A stretch of DNA of 64,000 nt. Source: Pseudeuparius sepicola. Its lineage: Eukaryota > Arthropoda > Insecta > Coleoptera > Anthribidae. Below, in pieces: positions 11,645-21,014 of the stretch. Numbering within the stretch: the stretch's first letter is position 1; every line of letters begins with the position of its first letter. The notes beneath the pieces were generated by a model, which made no database searches, was not told where the DNA came from, and saw nothing but the letters and a program-made list of their open reading frames with translations. The position numbers and the translations under genes are program-made. The stretch lies in NCBI GenBank assembly GCA_963920635.1, contig OY987303.1, positions 17,834,175 through 17,898,174 of the forward strand. The letters are read 5' to 3'.

Positions 11645-12045
11645 ATATTATACACCTAGGTTGAGAAGTGAGCCATTATTTACCGAGCATTTTTATATCC
11701 TGAGGCGCGTAGCGCCGAAGGATATAATATGCGAGGTAAATAATGGCCTTCTCAACCGAAGTGTATATAGAATTTTTTTTACTACTAACATTGATATATT
11801 GCCATATTTTTAGTCATTTCTCGCTTTTTTCAAATACTTCAAAATATCAAGTAGCCTGGGAGTTCAGTTGTCAAGCTGATAAAATGACACTAATTTTTAA
11901 ATGTCACATAGAAAATTTTTCATTATTTACCTAGGTATTTTTTTATTATCATTATTTACCTAGGTAGAGAAATATTACTTCTCGTTAGAGGAATGAGGTA
12001 AATAATGGTGATTTCTCAGGTTAGTAGTAAAAAAAAATATTTTAC
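11645..12045. mobile_element. Foldback element with TTATTTACC arms
   Basis: The first hairpin at about 11659-11758 carries the inverted partners GTTGAGAAG and CTTCTCAAC around a GGCGCGTAGCGCC tip. The motif CATTATTTACCTAGGTA recurs at about 11930-11965. The inverse GAGGTAAATAATGG appears at 11731 and again near 11995. Outer ends at about 11645 and 12040 are also inverted. It is non-coding and its class is unknown. Confidence 0.6.
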
Positions 12046-12754
12046 ATATAGCCTCCACACTTTATTAACAAACGTTTATAATTTGATTGTTGCATACGAT
12101 GGTCTGAGAAAAACAACAAAAAAGGAACTTGTTATTGTTACTTTTAAATATTAAAATTAAACTAGTTTTTGTTCCGTATTTTTTCCAGTTTTTAACCTAT
12201 TTCAAAAAATAAAACGGCCCTCTATTCCTGGCAAAATCACCTTTAATATGGTATATCACAGGAAAGATAGTCTCATCTGAGTTTTCCAGGTTGGGAGTCA
12301 CAGTGGTGGTTTCCCCTTGCAACAGAAATCGATGGGTTTCGGCGATTTTTGAATTTATTTTTATTTTTAGTATTCAAATGAACACTACGAAACGACGTAG
12401 TATTCAAATGAACACTGCGCCCCTGTTTTCCCCATAGTGTATATACGCTAATGCCCTCCGAGCTGTCCCTTTCAAATTCAAAGGGCCCTCCGGCCCTGAG
12501 CTCCGGTGTGAAATTGAATTAAAAACTCCGGGCCGCTCCTTTCATAAAATCCGGGAGCTCCCACCGTCCCGTCTCCTTAAATAGCTCCGATAGAGCTACA
12601 AAGCCCCCCCCCCGCCATTCAATTAGCCAGTTTTTCTTCGCCAGGTATATGTTCTTTGACGGATTTTTCGCGGGTGATTAACCAAAAGTTTCTTTTTCCA
12701 GGAAGTTCTGTTGAAAAAATCAGGTTTTGTTAACAAGTGAATAACTTATTAATA
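12046..12754. other. GC-rich island, no gene seen
   Basis: The stretch at about 12280-12660 is GC-rich. It holds two copies of the phrase GTATTCAAATGAACACT, about 29 bases apart (12370 and 12399). No coding frame is convincing. Confidence 0.4.
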
Positions 12755-13170
12755 ATAATAATAATAATTCTCACCCTCATAATACTCCAAACTAGGAGTA
12801 CCACAGAAACAACTATGCATGCTTGTGCGGGGGAGGGGGGGCAATTACTATTATTTTGTCTTCGTTGCCATTTGCGGCTAGGGCCGACTTTTTTCCCGAT
12901 AGAACTAGGATAGCATTCGCTCAAGTACTCCGGAAAACCCTAGAAAACCGTAGTAATCCCGCTGAGTGAAAGACACGTTTAAAGCTATTTAGGAGTAATA
13001 CCGTGAACCCACATTTGTCCAGCGCTATTGGCCATAGGTTTTTTTTTAAAGACGTGCATCGGTTCGAACCAAAGTGGATCGAACCATTGAGTAAAGGAAT
13101 ATTACTCAATGATCGAACCCAGAAAAACATTCAGTCTAAAAAGTCAGCGTCGGTACGAGCGACGCCACCG
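12755..13170 (-). mobile_element. SINE-like repeat X, copy 1
   Basis: This ~400-bp repeat matches 22574-22962 and the split copy 33060-33283 plus 36378-36500. Read on the minus strand it starts GGCCGCGGTGGCGT and ends in an ATT microsatellite tail, which is typical of SINE or LINE 3' ends. This copy alone has an extra palindromic stretch at about 13055-13120 with GGTTCGAACC and two ATCGAACC repeats. It has no ORF. A pol III head is possible but not shown. Confidence 0.65.
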
Positions 13171-13819
13171 CGGCCCCAGAAAGCTTACAATTTCTAACTT
13201 TTTTATAGACACACTTCTCTACAATATTAGGAACATCTGCATACAATAAACAGTTTTAGCATTGAAATTAAAGTGAACTAAGTAATTTTAATTGTATACC
13301 AACATATAAGCAGTTGTTTATATTATGATATACAGGGTGATTCAGTTACAATGTAAAAAAATTAACCGCAGGTGAAAAAAAGTAAATTAGGTACTATGTT
13401 ATTGTCCAATTTTGTCTGAAATCGATATCGCTTCTCAATTGTGTTCAATGCCCACTACGTTCCATCTATATCCTCACACCCCACATTCCCATTTTCCCGC
13501 CGTTAAACGCAATATCTGTCGGTTTTTGGGTTCGGACAAAGTTTGCGGCCAGATGGCGTGCGACCAATGGCCGCTCAAAAAGCCAGAACTATCCCGGAAT
13601 TACCCCTGGAAACGTCACATACAGAAAGGGACCGATAAATTTCGCAGGTCACTTTTATGACGCAAGTTCCTGAGGGGAACGTGCTGCTCCTCTGGAGTGG
13701 ACACGTGAAGGTGAACAGGGAAAAGCAGCGGCGTAGGAAAGTTTGAAAAATGAGAAAGCTCCACCAACTAGAATGATAGACACACCTTGATATTATCAAA
13801 TATAAATTGATATAACGAG
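13171..13819. other. No gene; isolated TACAGGGTGATT motif
   Basis: A single CAGGGTG-type terminus lies at about 13333 with no inverted partner nearby, so it is probably a truncated MITE. The region 13440-13790 has balanced composition and no recognisable domain. Confidence 0.4.
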
Positions 13820-14005
13820 TATTCTGAGGGGTAATATAACAAGTGGTGTGCCTATTATCGATAATACCTTTCGTTAATTTTACGAATTATAATCCCAAAG
13901 CTGAAAATACCACGACTGCGCGGCAGGAGTGGTATTTTCTTAGCATTCGGATTATAATGAGTAAGGTATTATCTATTATTAGGCATAGCGCGAGTTGTAT
14001 TTAAA
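13820..14005. repeat. Palindromic unit with a GC-rich tip
   Basis: GCCTATTATCGATAAT at the left end is mirrored by a degenerate ATTATCTATTATTAGGC at the right end. The central stem is GAAAATACCAC and GTGGTATTTTC with a CTGCGCGGCAG tip. The left half is also present at about 5200-5290. It belongs to the same style of nested stem-loop as element Z. Confidence 0.65.
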
Positions 14006-14240
14006 AAGAGAATTTAACAACTGCACAGCTGTCATTCAGATTGAACTTTCGGTTCTGAATATGTTTTTTGTCCTAATCCTAATAGATATTTAAAGATCAA
14101 TGTGTTAACTGAAAACATATATTCTATATAGTCCTATATTGAATTTGGCAATGTGACAAAGTTATCAGGTTATCAGTTATCAGCTGCCACAATATTGGTT
14201 TAGCATAACTAGGACGTAACCAAGAGAGTAGGATTTCAGC

Positions 14241-15380
14241 GAAAATTCCATACCTACCTTTTTTGGCCAATCAGAGGCTCGTTTTTTGCTTCGTTGTCAG
14301 GGCAACTTAAAAAATTTCCGGAAATATTCTCACTTGCTCTAGGCAGCAGGAGTTGATTACATCGGAAATTTTTTGACAGATGTCATTATTGTAATGTGAC
14401 ATTGTAACATATAGGTACTCAACAAAAATTTTGATAATAATTTCGTTTAATTTACGTGTAGGTATGAAATTTTCTTACCGAATCCCCCACGTTCTTGAAT
14501 TAATATCCGGAAATTTGTCGAGTAGACGAATTTTCTTAAAAAATTCGTGTACTCGAAAAATTTCCGGCAATAATTCAAGCACTAGGGCGATTACTAGTGA
14601 AAATACCACTAGTGGTATTATCGTAGGTAATATCACAAGTGCCGGATATTTTATCGATAATTTTTTCGATAGCGCTATTTTGCCTAGAAAGATCACAAGT
14701 ATAAATTTATTGGTCTTTTATTTTCTGCTTCGCTCTCGGGATTTTATCTCTGAAAATAAAAGCCCAATTTGTACGAGTGGTTTTGCTAATGGGCAAAATA
14801 GCGCTTGAGAATAAAATTATTCAGAAAAATTTCCGGCACGAGTGGTATTTGTCTAGATTATTTCACGAATACGATTTAATAATTTCTGTATTGAGTTTTT
14901 TATGTTTACATTTCCAAAACGCTGCATTTTAAACGAGTTTATTGACAGCTTCGACTGTAGCGTTCGAGTAAACAAACATGCCGCTTGGATATCCAAGGCA
15001 AATGCCTAACACCCTGTTGGCGTTGGTTTATTTTCAGAATGTGTCATAAATATAAACGGAGACGGAGGTCTAATAACAAGAATTTAGCAATCTAAAAGTT
15101 ATATAAATTCATTAATACAATGCTTAATCATACCGCAACATAATTTATAAGCTGCATAATTATTTAGAACAGTGTAAAACACACCAATTTTAAGAAGTAC
15201 GTGTTTGTATCGAACAGATTCGCGGTTGCTAAGCAACGAAGTGATAATTGCACAAGTGGTATTACCGCTTTGCTTTTGCACAAGTGCAATTATTATTGCT
15301 AGCAGAGGCATATGATTGGTTGGATTTTTATGGAAGGAGCTACCTTATTGGATGCAAGCAGTATGAGGGAAATAATCGCT
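14241..15380. mobile_element. Modular stem-loop element Z, copy 3
   Basis: It opens with the 165-bp unit shared with 8196-8360 and 8580-8752. It continues with the TTGAATTAATATCCGG unit and then the large stem and right portion of element Z1 in direct orientation (about 14630-15375). The stem apex at about 14705-14770 has lost one side of the GC-rich tip seen in Z1. No protein is supported. Confidence 0.65.
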
Positions 15381-15454
15381 GAAATCATCACCTGATTGGT
15401 TAATATTTCAAAAATAATATAATTTCATTGGTTCATATTGGCAGGCGTTTGAAT

Positions 15455-15825
15455 TCTCGTAAGTAATATCATAAGAGCATCTAATTTAAAAAAAAAAATA
15501 AATAAAAAAACACGTTGCTAAGTAAAATTTAACAAGAAGCATGAGTGCTGGTGGCATCAAAAATCCGAGTCGAAGACGAGGATTTTTTGCACCTGCACGA
15601 ATGCATTTTGTTAAAAAAATATTACTTAGCATTGTGTTTTTTGGATTTTTTTCACAGGAAAAATTAGATGCCCGAATGGTATTTAACAAGACTATTTCAT
15701 GAGTAACAGATTATTCTGCATACACTTAGCTTACAAAACATACTACCTATTGCACCTACAACAGCTGTCAAGTTTTGCCGCGGGTAAACTCGAAAAAACT
15801 GCTGACAGGTGCTGTCATACAGGGT
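15455..15825. mobile_element. Z-related repeat, copy a
   Basis: It matches 23463-23805 almost throughout, and its first ~90 bases match about 3132-3205 inside Z1. Inverted arms around CACGTTGCTAAGTAA and TTACTTAGCATTGTG enclose a tip that contains AATCCGAGTCGAAGACGAGG. The tip is absent from the other copy. Confidence 0.7.
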
Positions 15826-17152
15826 ACCTATTGAAATTTCCCCAAAAAGATCTTTTTTATAATAATTGTAGCACGTCGACTAACGACGACGGCACGGCAA
15901 AGTCCTTATCACATGCAAGCGGCTTGTAGGGATTTCGTGTCTGAATTAAATATATTTTAAGCTCAGGAAAAAGCGGAATCTAGTGACGAAAATAACTTTG
16001 CGGAAGCAAGGTAAAGCTTCAAGGTAAAGCTTCAAAAATCTACGAAATGGGAATTTGTCCATAGGTGCCCGCCACTGACCGAGCCCTGAAAAATGCTGGC
16101 GGAAAGGCGCCTCTATGGGGGTACAAATTGATTCCTGGGACGTGTTCCTGTGGCCAGGTCGTTAAATAAACATGTCATTGGTGCCGCGGTCACGCGCCAC
16201 CGACCCGGCGGTCGGTATTATTTGTCCCGAAACAAAAGTTTCGAACCCTTCCTTCATCGTCCAACGGTCGCCGATACCAAAAATCAGGAGGGAAAGCCGC
16301 TGACGCGACGAATTTCGTCTTATCCAGTTAGCCGTGGCCAGCGAAACGATGGTGGGCTGGTTTTCACAGAAAAATATGACTGTCGTCTCGTAGAATTCTC
16401 TATACAAATAAGGTTAATCATGCCTTTTACAAGTTAGTGTTTTCATTGTTAGGTAACTCAATTTACAAAATTTGTTTTATTTTAGATTGGAAAGAACTGT
16501 TTTTTTGTGCAATTACAAAGTGGCGTAGTGTGCTATGGAAAAATACAATAGGTTTGACAGATCCAGCAAAGTAGTAGGAGGCTGTTACCATAACCATGCT
16601 GTCAACTGGCAACGCTAGTCGCGAAAGTAAACTTGGTGCGTAAAGAAAAATCGTCGGTTTTCTTTCCAAGTTTGTTTGACTGCAAGCAGATCAATAATCA
16701 ATTTCCAGAGCCCGCAAACAAGGTGGGCAGCCCGTAACGTTACTCTATCCCCGACCTGAATATTATTCGTTCCCAAACCGGAAGTTTCGAGGAAATAGAG
16801 TCGGCGAACGTCGCGGCCATTGTTAAATGGCCTGCTTCGGCGGAAGTTGAGAGATTATTAGGGATTCGCATTGCGAAAAACCGTTAGCGTCAAAAATGGT
16901 GCTCTGAGCGGTTTCGGCAGTTATTTGTATGGAAATGGCGCTATGCCGTTTGCATTTTAATGGACGACATTGGGTCAGTTTTGGTTGGGATATTTATACG
17001 AGTACGTTATATAGTTGTCTTGGCATAGGAAATTGGGTAGACATATTGGGGGAAAAACGTTGAATTCATTTTGGAAGGTTGCAGTCAAGCGTAATTTTTG
17101 GTAGAATAATTTTATTATACAGAAAGATTTTTAGTACCTGCAATTATAAATA
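15826..17152. other. Non-repetitive, GC-richer host sequence
   Basis: 16050-16430 and 16690-17000 are GC-richer with overlapping short frames on both strands and no recognisable domain. I cannot assign a gene. Possible regulatory or UTR sequence. Confidence 0.4.
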
Positions 17153-17204
17153 ATAAAGGATGTTTAGTGGCAAATCAGGTAAAGGATATCAATTGAAAAA
17201 AAAA

Positions 17205-17284
17205 TGCACTCCAGCCGGGACTCGAATCCTCCTAGTAGCTGTAGAAGACGCCGAAGTCTCCTACAGCTCACCGCTACTAACTAT
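17205..17284 (-). ncRNA. tRNA-like unit, left side, degenerate
   Basis: Read on the minus strand it has a box B-like GATTCGAGTCC (17228-17218) and ends TGGAGTGCA plus a T run, matching the right-hand unit. Upstream, the expected anticodon region has become an extended hairpin (GCTGTAG and CTACAGC arms with a TTCG tip). Box A is weak. It is derived or recombined rather than intact. Confidence 0.5.
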
Positions 17285-17328
17285 ATATATCAATTGGAAT
17301 AAATAACACCTAGCCGATGGAACCCGTA

Positions 17329-17400
17329 TCTCCGGTAGCTTAGTTGGCTAAAGTGCCTACGGCCACAGTAGGAGTCCCGGGTTCGAGTCCCGGAGTGCAT
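17329..17400 (+). ncRNA. tRNA-like unit, right side
   Basis: Box A TAGCTTAGTTGG (17336-17347) and box B GGTTCGAGTCC (17380-17390) are 44 bases apart, exactly as in tRNA genes. A D stem (with a G-T pair), a 5-bp anticodon stem CCTAC/GTAGG with a 7-base loop GGCCACA, and a 5-bp T stem CCGGG/CCCGG all form. The two acceptor halves do not pair and U33 is not a T, so this is not a functional tRNA. It is a tRNA-derived pol III unit followed by T residues. Confidence 0.75.
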
Positions 17401-17639
17401 TTTTTTCAATTGATATCCTTTACCTGATATGCCACTAAACATCCTTTATTAATTTTATTATATTTTGTTTTCTAGTCTACAAAGAGAATTTGATTCACTT
17501 TTTGCAGTCGTTGTTGCATAGATAAAGATAACTATTATTAGCGAAGAAGAATTAAGCCAATTTACATTTGGATGTATGTAAAAAATAGGGATGTAGAAGT
17601 ATTGATAATATATATTGAGAATGATTAAATAGAAAAATT

Positions 17640-18160
17640 GTACCTAGACGGGGTGTTACCAAAACAGTGTGCAGGCTTCTAGGGTTCAAAGAACATAAAA
17701 AAGCAGACCGAAAAGTTCATATAAAGGTGGGGTTAACAACGAATACCTACGTGAAAAGATACAGGGTATCAAAATTTAAATTTTGTTTTGTATATTTGCA
17801 CGAAATTTGGTAATTGGGTATATTTTGGTGCGAGAAAGTCAAATGTTACGGTATAGCTGTGTGAATTTATAGGCATACAAATTTCAGAGAAAAGGATATT
17901 TATGTCTTATGACTTTTTAAATCACGTGAAATGCTGTATAGGTGGCACATCAAAACTATGCAATATTTGAATTTCCGGCCCTAAAATGACCCCAGTTACC
18001 AAATTTCGTGCAAATCTCTCGATTTGTTCGAAACTTAGATATTTGGAAAAATATACAATAAAACTTAAATTTTGACACCCTGTATCTTTTTAGGTAGTTA
18101 CGTATATACGTTTTTGACCCCACCATTATATGAACTTTTACCATTTTATTTTTCACAACT
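17640..18160. mobile_element. Foldback element with CAGGGT termini
   Basis: GATACAGGGTATCAAAATTT near 17758 is mirrored by AAATTTTGACACCCTGTATC near 18065. TA lies at 17760-17761 and 18083-18084. Inverse similarity continues outward (GTTCATATAAAGGTGGGG against CCCCACCATTATATGAAC), so the true ends are either the CAGGGT sites or lie about 50-60 bases further out. Confidence 0.6.
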
Positions 18161-18179
18161 AGCTCACTTTGTACATTCT

Positions 18180-18466
18180 GTATTATCTGTCTGGACTGTT
18201 GCAATGCAAATACAAAAGTGCATTCACTGATATCATTACACGCCATCGATAGCGCCTGTAAACCAGTTTCACCTATATCAACCTTCCTTTTAAAAAACAC
18301 CGAAAATATCAAAAAGCAAACATGCGCGGAGCCTCGTTCTTTATCTGAGGCGTCTGAGGCAAAACAACTGGAAGGCGCTTTCCAAGAAGCCCGAATAGAG
18401 TCTAGCACAATAAAATCTAATTTTAAAACGCAAAGATATAACCGAACCAAAAGTTTTAGTGCTTAG
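18180..18466. other. Uncertain coding-like segment, both strands open
   Basis: A minus-strand frame reads through SMACNDISECTFVFALQQSR and could begin after an acceptor-like TTTTAAAAG near 18290. A plus-strand frame, 18218-18466, reads SLSEASEAKQLEGAFQEAR and ends at a TAG. Both look protein-like and I recognise neither. Immediately downstream (18480-18730) the sequence is GC-richer, with an ATTGG box and TCAGTG. It could be an exon of a host gene on either strand, or nothing. Confidence 0.2.
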
Positions 18467-18944
18467 ACATTCACTTCGTTAAATCGGAAGTGCTGGCGTG
18501 CCGATTGATTGGCCGACGGCAGGCGTTTGTTTTTAAAACAACGGTCAGTGTTTCCGCTGCCTTCGATGTGGCTGCAATAATTGTTATTGTTCTACGGTGG
18601 TGATTAACAGAAGAAAATGTGTTTATGAGTAATTATTTTGTGAGTTTTTGCGCAATTGTCGCCGGGTTCTGCTTGAGAGACTTTGTGTTTTTAGACAATT
18701 TCCAAGTGTGACAAATAATCACTCGAGGTGACACCACTCCCACCTAACCTAACCACGGTATTTCTAACATACGTTTTTTTTAGGTTTTTTTAAACCTATG
18801 TTAAATTGAAACTTTTCATAATGTATTCAAAAACTGACGTATTCAAGAACTGATTTTGCTTCCTTGTTTTGTAACACTAAATATACTTACAAAGTGGGCA
18901 AATTCCTTTATGGGATAGTAAAGTTTTTGTTATATAAAGAGTGT
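18467..18944. other. GC-richer non-coding stretch
   Basis: Unique-looking sequence. GATTGGCC near 18507 and TCAGTG near 18544 are promoter-like words, but there is no TATA box at the right place. No exon can be supported. Confidence 0.35.
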
Positions 18945-19631
18945 CTCACTTAATAGTGAAACAACCTTATAACTTCTTTAATTTTTAACCGACTGGAACG
19001 AAATTTTTACCAAAGGTAGACGGCATTGTTCCCTATTGCCTACTTATTTCCAAAAAATTAGTTGCCTACTCCAAAGTCAAAGCCACCTGCGATGCCACAA
19101 TCTAGGCTAAAAATACGAAAGTCGTATTAGGCTTTTTTTCTCAAAAAAAAACTAAAAAAAGTTGTTCAGAATCGATCCAGAACCCTAAATCAAAAATTTT
19201 GTCAAAATTAAAATATACTAAATAAAAAAAATTAAGTCCAAAAATAGTAATTTAATAATTTCCTGCGTTTAGAAAAGTGTGCCATGGAAGTTTTGAAGAC
19301 AAGTTGTTTACGGTCATGTCTGTTGGCCACACTTTTCTAAACACAGGAAATTATTATTATTATTATTTTTGAACTTTAATTTTTTTATTTAATATTTTTT
19401 GATTTTGACAATATTTTGAACAACTTTTTTTAGTAAAATTTTTTGAAGAAGAGATACCTAATATGTCTTTCGGATTTTTAGCCTCGATTGTGGCCTCTCA
19501 GGTGGCTGTGACTTTGGAGTAGGTAACTAATTTTTTGGAAATAAGTAGGCAACAATGCCATCTACCTTTGGTAAAAATTTCGTTTTGGTAAAAATTAAAA
19601 AAGTTATAAGGTTGTTTCACTATTAAGTTAG
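18945..19631. mobile_element. Foldback element, 0.69 kb
   Basis: CTTAATAGTGAAACAACC at the left end is mirrored by GGTTGTTTCACTATTAAG at the right end. The arms run almost to the centre near 19310 with moderate divergence, for example AAAGTGTGCCATGG against CCACACTTTTC. It has no ORF. Target duplication was not resolved. Confidence 0.75.
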
Positions 19632-20374
19632 ATATTCTATTATTAACATATTAATAGTTTATTAAGTATTGTCGCATAGAAATTAATTTACACCGTTGAA
19701 TAATCAACTAAATTTTCGAATCTGACGTTCTGATGAATCCAATTAATCGAATTATCTAAAATTGCAAATAACTAGTCCCCATGGCTATAGAGTTAATCGA
19801 ATTAAAGTGGTGCCTATATTTGTTTTGATAAAAAAATATGAATTGCTATTGTTATTCAATCGTAAAAACCAACAACAATGGGTTTTTATTATTTAACAAT
19901 TCAAGCCATGTTCCTACTTCCATGTTAACAACATGGTTTCCTTTGTTTTTATAATAAATGTAAATATAATCTTGCCACTGATATGTATAGGACTGTCTAC
20001 AAAGAAAAGTGACAGTTTTCAAATAATATTACGGCCTATGCTGATATAGGTACATGCCTATGTGGTTTAATTAATTTTGTAAAATGGTTATGTACATTAG
20101 TTTAGTATAAAATTTCAATAATGAAATGGTAGTGTAGGCGAGCAACTAAATTTTCTCAACAAACATTACCAAATTATTCAAATACGAATATTATCTAATA
20201 GACTGCATCCTCTGTTAGACAGCACTTATCAGTGATGTTGTACATGGGCTATTGTTATCAAATTAGTAGCCCGCCACTTCTTATTTTTTTCTTATCACCT
20301 ACTTGTGTCTTCTGATAATAAACGTCTCAAGCTGAACCCCACCTCCTGCCGATATGCAGTTTCGTGTCGCTCTC
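19632..20374. other. AT-rich flank upstream of a host exon
   Basis: No repeat pair is visible. GC content rises after about 20310 towards the exon at 20505, which suits a promoter-proximal region. Confidence 0.4.
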
Positions 20375-20380
20375 AGTCGG
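20370..20380 (+). promoter_or_regulatory. Possible initiator upstream of the 20505 exon
   Basis: TCAGTC at 20373-20378 matches the arthropod initiator consensus TCAKTY. No TATA box sits 30 bases upstream and no DPE sits at +28. This is only a candidate start site, chosen because it lies 130 bases before the coding start in the local GC rise. Confidence 0.25.
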
Positions 20381-20436
20381 GTCCGTATCTACCACTCGTT
20401 TTATCGCTTTTGTGATTCATCTAAAATCAGTTCTCG

Positions 20437-20505
20437 ATGTGGAACCGGCACGAACGTTCCAATGAATATCATGTGAATCATTAAATGGTGCTGCGTCGCG
20501 TGTGA
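20437..20505 (+). promoter_or_regulatory. Chain of short upstream ORFs
   Basis: A 15-codon uORF runs 20437-20484. Within it, in another frame, are ATG at 20462 and a start-stop ATG-TGA at 20471-20476. Another ATG at 20485 opens a 6-codon uORF whose TGA (20503-20505) overlaps the main ATG at 20505, giving TGATG. If all are in the leader, main-frame translation would need leaky scanning or termination-reinitiation. Confidence 0.45.
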
Positions 20506-21014
20506 TGATGAGTGACCTGAAAAGCCCCACATTCAAGTCGGCCTTGAACTTCTTCAACAGCCTGGACAGGACCAAGAACAGCCCGCTTCTGCCCAAAAAG
20601 GATTTCAAGAGTTTCGAGGTTAACTTGAAGCTCATCATCGATAGCAGAACTGTTGCAGATTCGACGCAAGTAAAGACATTTATTCCCAGAGCCAAGTTAT
20701 GCAAACATTTTGAGAAATTGAAGGATGTTAAACCGGAAGTACCTCCAAGGAAGTCACCTAAAAGGCCCGACTTGCTTGAAACTATCAACAAAACTATAGA
20801 TGATAGTTTCAAAAGTAGTTCTGAGCCACCAACACCTGACGTTGAAGCAAAACAAATAATAGAGGAGTTCGAGAAAGAAGTTAAAACGTATAATAAATTT
20901 GAGGTGTCGAAAGATGCTCTGGAAAGCGATATTGTTAAGGAAACGCTTAGCTTGGTACCGGATATTAAAATTAGCCCCATCAAAAAGACGGCACGGAAGA
21001 AAATAAAAAGGTAA
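20505..21014 (+). CDS. Unrecognised lysine-rich protein or first coding exon
   Basis: The open frame starts at ATG-ATG-AGT and encodes about 169 residues. It opens with MMSDLKSPTFKSALNFFNSL, which could form a short helix. The middle is charged with a proline-directed stretch VPPRKSPKRP near residues 80-89, then an acidic, coiled-looking segment. It finishes with KKTARKKIKR, an NLS-like basic tail. There are no transmembrane or signal segments and no transposon motif. The frame closes with TAA at 21012, but AAG|GTAAAC at 21008-21016 is also a good splice donor, so this may be a coding exon ending at 21010 with the rest outside the repeats I can read. The base composition is richer in G+C than its flanks. 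I do not recognise the family. I am fairly confident it is host coding sequence. Confidence 0.7.
   Translation: MMSDLKSPTFKSALNFFNSLDRTKNSPLLPKKDFKSFEVNLKLIIDSRTVADSTQVKTFIPRAKLCKHFEKLKDVKPEVPPRKSPKRPDLLETINKTIDDSFKSSSEPPTPDVEAKQIIEEFEKEVKTYNKFEVSKDALESDIVKETLSLVPDIKISPIKKTARKKIKR

Larger units (their letters stand above)
17153..17449. mobile_element. Palindromic element carrying two divergent tRNA-like units
   Basis: The inverted termini ATAAAGGATGTTTAGTGGCA (left) and its complement (right) extend inward past GGATATCAATTG to the words TGCACTCC and GGAGTGCA. TA flanks both ends (17151-17152 and 17450-17451). Between the arms lie two tRNA-related segments reading outward in opposite directions, each running into a T run inside the arm. 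It has no ORF. It is 297 bp and non-autonomous. Confidence 0.8.

Noticed and set aside
17329..17400. Functional tRNA gene
   Set aside because: The acceptor stem does not pair, the base before the anticodon is not T, and the unit lies inside a mobile palindrome.
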